From Candidatus Tisiphia endosymbiont of Melanophora roralis (GTDB lineage Bacteria > Pseudomonadota > Alphaproteobacteria > Rickettsiales > Rickettsiaceae), in NCBI RefSeq assembly GCF_964026575.1, contig NZ_OZ032161.1, positions 930,001 to 994,000 of the forward strand: DNA of 64,000 bases, read 5' to 3'. Position numbers and translations under genes: made by a program. The notes below the pieces were generated by a model. It made no database searches and had not been told where the DNA came from. It saw only the letters and a list, made by a program, of their open reading frames with translations. Positions 8,186 to 16,092 of the stretch are shown here, one piece after another (position 1 is the first letter of the stretch; each line of letters begins with the position of its first letter).

Positions 8186-9099
8186 ATCTCATGAAATTTA
8201 CGAAAACGTTCTTCGTTAATATCATGCTTTGCAAATAATTCTGACATTGAACCATAAGAACGCAAGTCTTCGGTACGTTTACTAGTTGACCATGTATCAT
8301 CATCTCTCATATATTGTGCATTACCATAAGACAAGATATTAAATAATGAAGCATCCATTTCTTTATTATCCTTAAAATGCAAACTTATTCTTCTTCCTGA
8401 TAAGGCTTCCATACTACTATCCTTAAACTGTTCATACATTTTAGTTGAGATTGCATGGGCATTATCTTTTTCAGGGTTGTCGTATGACATATACTGATAA
8501 AATTTCCAGCATGATAAGTTACCACCTGCACTTTTTAGAGAATTAAGAATATCTTTAACTTGACTCGGTAATGTTAAATAATTTTTAGTACTAATAACAC
8601 TGTGAAACTTTAATTCAATACCAGCCTTTGAAATTAAGCTACATTTATTCATAATATTTTTATAATACTCCTTATATCCACCAAAATTTCTACCAATTTC
8701 TGTCAAAAAACTATCTTCAGTACTATCAATCGTAACAGCAACAATATCGACTACTCCCTGCATTTCATTAACAACATTTTCATCTAAGTAAGTACCATTG
8801 GTATAAAGCTCTATAGTTAAGTTTTTAGCTGGATCTTCTGAACGAAATTTTCGAATATGACGAAGTAACTCAATGAACTCCTTTGGTGGATGTTTACCAA
8901 AAATAATTACTTCTCCACCTGATAATGTAAGACGGCGAAAGTTAAGTTTGTGATACAAATGGCTCACTAATTCTTTCTTGGCTTCTAGATTAAGTTCTGC
9001 CTTGAGCTGATGCGGTGCATCTTCAAGTACACAATAACTGCATCTTAAATTACAACGATTTGTTATCATCCAATAGCCTTTGTAATATGAATCACTCAT
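8176..9099 (-). CDS. Radical SAM enzyme
   Basis: The 307-residue protein has the CX3CX2C cluster C16-C20-C23 (CNLRCSYC) that binds the [4Fe-4S] cluster. A glycine-rich LTLSGGEVIIFGKHPP stretch follows for S-adenosylmethionine binding. No SPASM-type C-terminal cysteine set is evident. It belongs to the broad family that includes peptide- and sugar-modifying enzymes, and the reaction cannot be inferred. Its coupling to the deacetylase gene and position behind glycosyltransferases suggest glycan or small-molecule tailoring. Confidence 0.8.
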   Translation of the reverse strand: MSDSYYKGYWMITNRCNLRCSYCVLEDAPHQLKAELNLEAKKELVSHLYHKLNFRRLTLSGGEVIIFGKHPPKEFIELLRHIRKFRSEDPAKNLTIELYTNGTYLDENVVNEMQGVVDIVAVTIDSTEDSFLTEIGRNFGGYKEYYKNIMNKCSLISKAGIELKFHSVISTKNYLTLPSQVKDILNSLKSAGGNLSCWKFYQYMSYDNPEKDNAHAISTKMYEQFKDSSMEALSGRRISLHFKDNKEMDASLFNILSYGNAQYMRDDDTWSTSKRTEDLRSYGSMSELFAKHDINEERFRKFHEMCL

Positions 9100-9141
9100 A
9101 CATTCCTCCGTTTTTATTAAGCTACTAATTTTTTTGATACC

Positions 9142-9197
9142 TTAATAGAGTTCTTGTGTAATTAAGCGATCGTTTAATTACACAAGAACTCTATTAA
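9142..9197 (-). terminator. Long perfect hairpin at end of GT4/HAD gene
   Basis: Arms of 24 bases (9142-9165 and 9174-9197) pair perfectly around GCGATCGT. The hairpin includes the stop codon of the GT4/HAD gene at 9178 and lies 43 bases before the radical SAM gene start. It may attenuate transcription between the two halves of the operon or protect the 3' end. Confidence 0.6.
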
Positions 9198-10821
9198 TAG
9201 TTTTAACAAACTTTCCACCAAAGTAAGTTAAAAATTCTTTATCGTATTCACTATCTCCAAATGCTTCAACTGTTCCAGACCAACTAATATGATTTAAAAG
9301 TCTATGAATTGCACGTAATTTTGAGGACTGCCAATTAGCTACAAAAGCTATTTCTTGATAAATTTCAACATGCAAATCAAAAATATCTAGTAATAAACTT
9401 ATTGGCATAGACATTTGCACAACTTGTTTTGACACAGTTATCTTCCTTGCTTTTGGAACTAAGGATTGTAACTTTTTAATATCTTTCAAATCAATTGGGG
9501 TAATAAATAGTATATTACCTTCACCGTCAGCAATTACAGCACCGCTATAGGCTATAATCCAATCTACTTTTAGATTGTTCTGTCTAATCTCTTTAAGCAA
9601 ATCATTAAGTGAACGTGCACTACATATAATTTTTGTTGAAAATTGCTGGAATTTTGACATGCATTTTTTTGTTCTTTCATAATCATTTTTATGAAAAAGT
9701 GTACCGTCAAAATCACTTATAGCTACAGCTTTTTTATTATGAATTTTTGCTACAAGTAACCTCTCAAGTATTTTATCACTATAAAGTTTACCAATTTCAA
9801 GCGACATTTCTGATAATTTAGGTAGATTATTAAGCACTTCTTCAATAGCATCTAGTGCTTCATTATTATTACTTACGAACTTAGCATAAGGTAAATCTGA
9901 TAAGAATTCAGCGGCAGCATTATTTTGTATTCTTGCTATATTCGGTATACCAGAAGCAAGAGTTTCAAAGATTGAGCGACCAAAGGTTTCACAAGCTGAG
10001 GTAGAGATATGAATGTGTGAATCTTCAATAGCCGATGCAAGTTTAGCTGGAGGTATATAGCCGGTTAATTCTATAATGTTATCAAGTCCCAATTTTTTAA
10101 TTTTATTCTTAACCGCATTATAATATTCCTGATTTTGAACTGGGCCAATGATACGGAGTGTTGCCTCAGAGAATCTGTTTTTCACTTTAGCAAATAAATC
10201 TATTAATCCAAGAGTATTTTTTTGAGGCTTGATGCTACCTAAACTACAAAATACCGGTAGTTTATTAAAAAAACGAATTTTAGGTATAAGTAAACTTGTA
10301 TCTACACCTCTTGGAACTACTTGAATCTTTCGTTTCGAAACTGCATAAAATTCTATTAATTGCTTTTTTTCCAAGTAACTTGGTGTTAAGACATTTTGAG
10401 TATTAGCTAGAGTCAAAAACTCCATTTCTGTATATTTGGATGGTACGTTTTCGCCAGATGCTTGGTAAGAAGGCGTCAAAAACATAGGGAATGTCCATGT
10501 TTTTATCTCTTCCCGTAATTTAATATCAATAAACCCAAATTGCATTGATATATGGATAAAAATTATATGAGTAAATTGCTGTTCAACAGATTTTACTTTT
10601 TTTGCAATAAACTCAGCATTAGCAAGCCTTTTTTCAAACCGATTATCCAAATTCACAGGATAATCAAAACTCCAAGTTGCTGACGAATTGGTTTGTCCAC
10701 CAAATTGCATTATGCTTAAGCAATTTTTAAAACCTCGTTTTAGGGTATCTACCAACCTAGCTCCACCATCACGTTGAGTTTTATCAGGACTAAATTTTTC
10801 TGTAACTAATAATATTTTCAT
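9178..10821 (-). CDS. GT4 glycosyltransferase fused to HAD phosphatase
   Basis: About 547 residues in two parts; numbering here counts from an in-frame GTG at 10833. The N-terminal part is a GT-B fold family 4 glycosyltransferase with the E282-x7-E290 motif (CETFGRSIFE). The C-terminal part is a HAD phosphatase with DFDGTLF at 374-380 and a GDSEYD motif with D527 and D531. The ATG at 10821 is preceded by AAAGGTG and begins MKILLVTEKFSP, so I prefer it. The GT4-HAD order recalls bifunctional sucrose-phosphate synthases, which make and then dephosphorylate a sugar phosphate. The substrate here is unknown. The final codons lie in a long hairpin. Confidence 0.8.
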   Translation of the reverse strand: MKILLVTEKFSPDKTQRDGGARLVDTLKRGFKNCLSIMQFGGQTNSSATWSFDYPVNLDNRFEKRLANAEFIAKKVKSVEQQFTHIIFIHISMQFGFIDIKLREEIKTWTFPMFLTPSYQASGENVPSKYTEMEFLTLANTQNVLTPSYLEKKQLIEFYAVSKRKIQVVPRGVDTSLLIPKIRFFNKLPVFCSLGSIKPQKNTLGLIDLFAKVKNRFSEATLRIIGPVQNQEYYNAVKNKIKKLGLDNIIELTGYIPPAKLASAIEDSHIHISTSACETFGRSIFETLASGIPNIARIQNNAAAEFLSDLPYAKFVSNNNEALDAIEEVLNNLPKLSEMSLEIGKLYSDKILERLLVAKIHNKKAVAISDFDGTLFHKNDYERTKKCMSKFQQFSTKIICSARSLNDLLKEIRQNNLKVDWIIAYSGAVIADGEGNILFITPIDLKDIKKLQSLVPKARKITVSKQVVQMSMPISLLLDIFDLHVEIYQEIAFVANWQSSKLRAIHRLLNHISWSGTVEAFGDSEYDKEFLTYFGGKFVKTINRVLV

Positions 10822-10934
10822 GTTTAGATACACCTTTACTTTTAGGATTTGGTAACAAAAGATTTACTTTATTCTGTATGTAAATACTTACAAAAATCAT
10901 TGATTAAACAAAATATGTTGGTAAAAGAAATTTT

Positions 10935-10964
10935 TATATCTAAACCCTTATCGGGTTAGATATA
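10935..10964 (-). terminator. Hairpin at end of GT4 gene
   Basis: TATATCTAAACCC pairs with GGGTTAGATATA with a one-base bulge. It covers the last codons and the stop at 10940, within the 106-base gap to the next gene. The U-run is weak, so it may attenuate rather than terminate. Confidence 0.45.
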
Positions 10965-12046
10965 TCCTTAAATAATTCTTCATAACCTTTAAAAATTTTT
11001 AACCAACAAAATTTATCGTCCAAAGGCTTTCTAACTTGAGGATATTTTAAAATCTGTTCAACCTGATTAACTATTTGTTGAAAATCATTGAAGTTAACCA
11101 GTAATCCACGATCGGCTGTAATAACCTCTGGCAAAGCACCACTGTTACCAGCTATTATAAAAGTTCCTGCTGTTAAAGCCTCTAAAATAGAACGTCCCAT
11201 TCCTTCTGAATGAATATATGAACCACCGGGAACTTCTGTTACTTTATCACAACTTAATTGCATGTAAATATCTGCATTGATAATCTCTTCACATATTTTT
11301 TCATTTTCGAGTACTCCAAGAAATTCTACAACTGAACTCAGATCATTCTTATCTACTAGTCCTTTTATTTGTTCAAGTAAAGGACCTTCCCCGGCTAACC
11401 TCAACTTAAAGCTATAGCCTCTTAACACTAACTCATGAACCAAAGATATCATTAATGAATGATTTTTATATGGAACAAAACGAGCGGCACAGAAGATAGT
11501 AAAAGGTTTATTATCTAAAATCCTTGCTGCCTTTAATGCAGATATATTTACTCCACCTACAAAACGTTTAAAAGGACATTTTATACCAATTTTACTTAAA
11601 CGATTTTCCGTGTAAGTAGAATTGGTTATTAATAAATCTACAGTATCATTTAAAATATCAACCCAATATGATCGCCGCATAATATATTCTGACATTTTTC
11701 CACTAATCAAAGAAGCTTTCAAAATTTCATTACCACCTGTACGGTATATAAATTTAGTTTTTGGAAATATATTACGAAGTTGTTTAAGATCTTCTATCCA
11801 TCGCCCACTATTAAAAAATATAATAACTGGATTAAATACATTATCTAATTTATTTAAATTTATTGGTTTAGTTTCTTTGTTTAATATAATACAATCTTGC
11901 CCTTCAGCATTTTTTGTAATTATACTCAAAATAGGAAACCTAGAATGAGTAGTGAAATATTCTGTAAAATATTTGGCATGCATTTCCATGCCACCGATTA
12001 ATGGAGGAAGACGATCAGCAAAAAATAGAATACCTAACTTTTGCAT
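10940..12046 (-). CDS. GT4 family glycosyltransferase
   Basis: This 368-residue GT-B fold enzyme has the N-terminal acceptor loop DRLPPLIGGMEMHAKYF and the donor-site E-x7-E motif in EGMGRSILEALTAG, followed by GNSGALPEVI. It probably transfers a sugar from a nucleotide donor, plausibly UDP-ManNAcA made by the two genes ahead of it. Its start overlaps the wecB end by 13 bases, so it is translationally coupled. No transmembrane segment is visible, so it would act at the cytosolic face of the membrane. Confidence 0.88.
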   Translation of the reverse strand: MQKLGILFFADRLPPLIGGMEMHAKYFTEYFTTHSRFPILSIITKNAEGQDCIILNKETKPINLNKLDNVFNPVIIFFNSGRWIEDLKQLRNIFPKTKFIYRTGGNEILKASLISGKMSEYIMRRSYWVDILNDTVDLLITNSTYTENRLSKIGIKCPFKRFVGGVNISALKAARILDNKPFTIFCAARFVPYKNHSLMISLVHELVLRGYSFKLRLAGEGPLLEQIKGLVDKNDLSSVVEFLGVLENEKICEEIINADIYMQLSCDKVTEVPGGSYIHSEGMGRSILEALTAGTFIIAGNSGALPEVITADRGLLVNFNDFQQIVNQVEQILKYPQVRKPLDDKFCWLKIFKGYEELFKDISNPIRV

Positions 12047-13146
12047 ATAGTTTCTTTTTTAAATTCTTGTTCCAAGATATTAACTATCTTCTCTGCTGCG
12101 TAACCATCCCCATAAGGAAAATGCACTCTTGACATTGCAGCCAGCAAATTCGGATTTTTTAATAAATTATTGCAATTCTTTATAATATTAACTGATTTTG
12201 TTCCTACTAATATACCTGTATTAGCTTCAATTACTTCTAATCTTTCAGTTGTATCTCTAATAATGAGTACAGGCTTTCCAATAAATGTTACTTCTTCTTG
12301 TATCCCTCCAGAATCAGTTATTACAAAAAGACATTCTTTTAGCAATTTAATAAATAGAACATGATCTATTGGTGAAACTAAATCAATATTATCTATATCT
12401 GATAATAACTTCTTCACAGCCTTACTTATAGAAGGATTAGGATGTAAACAAAATATTATTTTTATATCTAAAAACCGTTTAGAAATATTATGTAAAGCAT
12501 TACAAACTTCCTTTAGCACTTCACCATGATTTTCTCTTCTATGAATTGTAACTAAGATAAATTTTGATTTATAATCTGTTTCCAATCTATATAATTTGTT
12601 ATTAACAAGTCTTACTGCATCTATGGATGTATTACCTACTACCCAAATTTTATCAACTTGTACCCCTTCTTTGATAAGATTGATTTTTGCTTGATTGGTT
12701 GGCGTAAAAAAATAAGTACTAAGTTTATCTATAAAACATCTATGTACTTCCTCAGGCCATGGTGAATATATATTACCTGTCCTCAAACCTGCTTCAATAT
12801 GTGCTAATGGTATACGCAAATAGAAACTAGCAAGGGCTGCTACAAAAGCTGTTGTAGTATCTCCTTGAACAATAATTAAATTTGGTCTTGATTTTTCTAA
12901 TATATTACTAAATTGTGATAACATATGCACTGTGCTTTGGCAAAGAGAACCATTACTTTCTATAGGTTCAAATTGATAACTGACTTTAATGTTCATATCT
13001 AAAAGCAAAGAATCAAGTAAAGATGTATGTTGTCCAGTTATACATATCTCATTCTTAAAATACTTATTATCCTTAAAAGCTGTAATAACAGGGGCAAGTT
13101 TTATCGCCTCAGGTCGTGTCCCTATTACTGTCATTACTGTTTTCAT
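12034..13146 (-). CDS. wecB: UDP-GlcNAc 2-epimerase
   Basis: The 370-residue protein has the full non-hydrolysing epimerase signature: GTRPEAIKLAPVI, QGDTTTAFVAALAS, HIEAGLRTGNIYSPWPEE and ITDSGGIQEEV. It interconverts UDP-GlcNAc and UDP-ManNAc in the cytosol. It overlaps wecC by four bases (ATGA), so the two steps toward UDP-ManNAcA are coupled. Confidence 0.95.
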   Translation of the reverse strand: MKTVMTVIGTRPEAIKLAPVITAFKDNKYFKNEICITGQHTSLLDSLLLDMNIKVSYQFEPIESNGSLCQSTVHMLSQFSNILEKSRPNLIIVQGDTTTAFVAALASFYLRIPLAHIEAGLRTGNIYSPWPEEVHRCFIDKLSTYFFTPTNQAKINLIKEGVQVDKIWVVGNTSIDAVRLVNNKLYRLETDYKSKFILVTIHRRENHGEVLKEVCNALHNISKRFLDIKIIFCLHPNPSISKAVKKLLSDIDNIDLVSPIDHVLFIKLLKECLFVITDSGGIQEEVTFIGKPVLIIRDTTERLEVIEANTGILVGTKSVNIIKNCNNLLKNPNLLAAMSRVHFPYGDGYAAEKIVNILEQEFKKETICKS

Positions 13147-14318
13147 TTTATAAATACTCCGGTAAAATCAAGAAAAATTTTTTCATGAAACAAATGGTTA
13201 GATATATCCAAAAATTCATTGTGAGCAACTAACACAACCACCATATCTGCTTTTATTAGTAAATAATTTATTGATTTTATATTTTTAACATATGGATCAA
13301 AAGCAATAACATCAAATTCTTGTTTAAGAGTCTCAGTTATTATGATAGCCGGTGATTGTCTAGTGTCAGGTACATTAGGTTTATAAGTTAGACCTAAACA
13401 AGCTATGGTTCTAACATTATTTTCTTTTGCTACTTTATTTATTTTCTGAATTACCCAATTAGTTTTATTGATATTAACTTCCCTTGCTTTTAGTGTTAAT
13501 TGGGCAAATCTAGGTGCTGCATTTGCTAAAAAGTACGGGTCTATAGCTATACAATGACCACCCACACCTGGACTTGGTTGTAAAATATTTACACGAGGAT
13601 GCTTGTTCGCTAACCAAATCAATTCATTTATGTTTATATTAATATGATCAGCAATCATAGATAACTCATTAGCATAAGCAATGTTAATATCACGATAGGT
13701 ATTTTCTGCAAGCTTAACTGCTTCTGCTGTTTTTGAATCAGTAACTTCTATCCCACCATGAATAAATGATCTATAAAAATCAGATGCTCGTATCCCAGAT
13801 TGTCTGTCTATTCCCCCTACAACCCTATCATTATGTATTAATTCATTAAGAATATTACTAGGTAATATTCTTTCTGGACAATAAGCTACAAATATATTAG
13901 CACAAACAGCTCGAAGTTGTTTAGCCATTATCTCGGTTGTTCCTATCGGACATGTTGATTCAATAATAACCAAATTATCAGTTCTAAGATAAGGTGTAAT
14001 AGATTCAATTGCTGCATTTACATAAGAGATATCTGGTTTGTTTTCTAAATTTAAAGGAGTTTGTACAGTAATTATATAAATATCGGAATGTTCAATCTTT
14101 GTAGATATTTTGATATTCCCATCATGCATTCCTTTTATAAATAAATCTTTTACTTTTGCTTCAAAAGTAATATGATTAGTTGTATTTATTCTCAATATTA
14201 CCTTTTCATCAATATCTACCCCGAGAACTGAATAACCTGAATTTGCTAAAACACAAGCAATAGGAAAACCTATATATCCTAACCCTATAATACAAACTTT
14301 TTTATCCATTTTACTCAT
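13143..14318 (-). CDS. wecC: UDP-N-acetyl-D-mannosamine dehydrogenase
   Basis: The 391-residue UDP-sugar 6-dehydrogenase has an N-terminal Rossmann motif (GLGYIGFPIACVLANSGY), the ESTCPIGTTE stretch, and the catalytic cysteine in GVGGHCIAIDPYFL. It also has the C-terminal GLTYKPNVPDTRQSP motif. It oxidises UDP-ManNAc to UDP-ManNAcA with NAD+. It is the first gene of the minus-strand operon; an alternative start at the fourth residue is equally possible. Confidence 0.94.
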   Translation of the reverse strand: MSKMDKKVCIIGLGYIGFPIACVLANSGYSVLGVDIDEKVILRINTTNHITFEAKVKDLFIKGMHDGNIKISTKIEHSDIYIITVQTPLNLENKPDISYVNAAIESITPYLRTDNLVIIESTCPIGTTEIMAKQLRAVCANIFVAYCPERILPSNILNELIHNDRVVGGIDRQSGIRASDFYRSFIHGGIEVTDSKTAEAVKLAENTYRDINIAYANELSMIADHINININELIWLANKHPRVNILQPSPGVGGHCIAIDPYFLANAAPRFAQLTLKAREVNINKTNWVIQKINKVAKENNVRTIACLGLTYKPNVPDTRQSPAIIITETLKQEFDVIAFDPYVKNIKSINYLLIKADMVVVLVAHNEFLDISNHLFHEKIFLDFTGVFIK

Positions 14319-14905
14319 AATTTTGGCTTAAACTGTCATTTGCAAAATTATTTTACACTATTTATGCAACATTAAATTGCACTTATTAAACTCTCTAGGT
14401 TCTATGAACAAAATGTATGATAATATTCGTTTTCCAAAGACAAAAGGACTACCAAGAATGAGTACTGGTATAAGATACTTTTCTTTTTGAAAACTTTATA
14501 TTACACCGTCAAGTTAAATGATAAGTAATTTATATTAAAATTAATTAATAATTTTACTAGTGATAATAAGAAAAATAATATAGAAAATTGTAAGAATAAG
14601 TTTTTAGTTGTAACAATATCACACTACTTGTATAAGTAGGCGTTCTGACATAGAACCCCAGATTTTTTTGATTACGAGCAGAATTGAAATTACTAATTGA
14701 CAGTCATGAGAATAAGATATAGTCTTCATAATCCTAGGTTAATATCTTAGCTTAGCCTTTGTATGCCTTCTCCCACGATGGAAGATTTAGTTGTTTGACA
14801 AGTTTATATTTACTTTTTATCTCTGCTGTTGGTCGTTGCAGCACAAATCAATAAATGGTTATTTACTAGCATTTAATTTACAAAGCAAGTAGATTGCCAG
14901 ATGTA
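14319..14905. other. Intergenic, no gene found
   Basis: AT-rich sequence upstream of wecC that should contain the operon promoter. A 25-codon open frame at about 14404-14494 (MNKMYDNIRFPKTKG) is unsupported. I see no RNA gene. Confidence 0.5.
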
Positions 14906-15103
14906 TTAATAAGTTAATTCGATATCTTTCATTATTTCACCTATATTTATAGAATTACCTTTATTGTAAAACGTATATTGACCGAGAAAATGAATATGAT
15001 GATGCCAAGCAACTGGCGATATTTTCTTTAGTATTGTCAAAAATTTTTTATTATTGGCAAGGTTTCCATATTTATCTAGCACTCTAGATAAAATAACGGA
15101 GTT
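14906..15103 (-). pseudogene. Tn3-family transposase, C-terminal fragment
   Basis: The translated fragment SNSVILSRVLDKYGNLANN, then ISPVAWHHHIHFLGQYTF, is the C-terminal signature of Tn3-type TnpA proteins, normally near 1000 residues. Reading into it is closed by a stop on the far side of the IS5-family copy, so it was already a relic before that insertion. Confidence 0.65.
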
Positions 15104-15119
15104 AGAGCTTGTCCGCAAA

Positions 15120-15482
15120 CTAAGTAATAGAAGTAATCCTACGAAGAAGTAATCGACTCATAGCCAAAAAAATTATATTTTCACTAGAATCAGTAAGAAA
15201 ATCATACTCCTTGGAGAGCCTTCTATTTCTATTTATCCAAGCAAAGCTTCTCTCAACAACCCATCGCCTTGGCTGTACTTTAAACCCAACTTCCCTTGTT
15301 GGCAATAGTTCTAGTGGTGTATTTTTTGGTATCCAAAATCTGCACACTGGTCGTTTAACAATTTCTAAATCTATGTTATACTTTTCCTTAATGAGATCCT
15401 TTAAATCTTTAGACTGATACCCCATATCAGCCCACATTTGTTTAATAGTAGTGTACTCTTTTTGCATGTTACTGAGTAGCAC
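15120..15482 (-). CDS. IS5-family transposase, OrfB
   Basis: The 120-residue C-terminal DDE half has RRWVVERSFAWINRNRRLSK, containing the catalytic Glu, and MWADMGYQSKDLK with the second Asp. The open frame extends upstream of this ATG to meet OrfA (IKGRKRHIITDTQGFVLGC). Expression therefore probably needs a -1 frameshift at the A-run in OrfA. It differs from the copy at 45297-45659 at one residue (KDLKD versus KDLKG). Confidence 0.88.
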   Translation of the reverse strand: MLLSNMQKEYTTIKQMWADMGYQSKDLKDLIKEKYNIDLEIVKRPVCRFWIPKNTPLELLPTREVGFKVQPRRWVVERSFAWINRNRRLSKEYDFLTDSSENIIFLAMSRLLLRRITSIT

Positions 15483-15529
15483 TGTAGCTCCGTATCGATC
15501 ATTCTCATTCGCAGAACCGACATAACAAC

Positions 15530-15961
15530 CTAATACAAAGCCTTGTGTATCGGTAATAATATGCCTCTTTCTGCCCTTAATTTTCTTAGCTCCATCATAA
15601 CCTTTAGCTCCCCTTTTTCTGTTGTCTTGACAGACTGACTATCTATTATGCAAGCACTAGGATACTCATTTCTACCTAATTTTCGTCTAACATCCTTGAT
15701 AAGTTCATGGTTCATACGTTCAAATACACCTTGCTTCTTCCATCTTCTAAATTGTTCATATACTGTCTTCCAAATTGGAAAGTCATGCGGCATATATCTC
15801 CACTGACACCCAGTACGTAATACATAAAAAATTGCATTCAAAATCTCTCTTTTGCTATGTTTTAAAGGTCTACCTCCCTTTACATACGATACTTGAAACA
15901 AACCCTCTATCCTTAACCATTCTTCATCTGTTAAATCTGTTGGATAATTTTTTCTGCTCAT
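15530..15961 (-). CDS. IS5-family transposase, OrfA
   Basis: The 143-residue N-terminal half has the DUF4096-type start (YPTDLTDEEWLRIEGLF), GGRPLKHSKREILNAIFYVL and SACIIDSQSVKTTEKG with the first catalytic Asp. The slippery stretch GAAAAAGGGG just after that motif allows -1 frameshifting into OrfB. Confidence 0.88.
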   Translation of the reverse strand: MSRKNYPTDLTDEEWLRIEGLFQVSYVKGGRPLKHSKREILNAIFYVLRTGCQWRYMPHDFPIWKTVYEQFRRWKKQGVFERMNHELIKDVRRKLGRNEYPSACIIDSQSVKTTEKGELKVMMELRKLRAERGILLPIHKALY

Positions 15962-16092
15962 TCTTTTATACTTCTTACTAATAATACTTTGTTCACTTCA
16001 TCATACCTTAATTTTAGTTTGCGGACAAGCTCTTAGACAAAATTTATTGGAATTAAAAAATACAACTACAAATTAAATGATTGACTTATTCG

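Larger units (their letters stand above)
15105..16032 (-). mobile_element. IS5-family insertion sequence, copy 1 (928 bp)
   Basis: Bounded by terminal inverted repeats GAGCTTGTCCGCAAAC and flanked by TTA duplications (15102-15104 and 16033-16035), as expected for the IS427/IS1031 subgroup of IS5. It carries two overlapping-frame transposase ORFs. A near-identical copy in the other orientation is at 44747-45674. Confidence 0.92.

Noticed and set aside
14404-14494. Short frame MNKMYDNIRFPKTKG...
   Set aside because: No start signal, no homologue recognised; too short.
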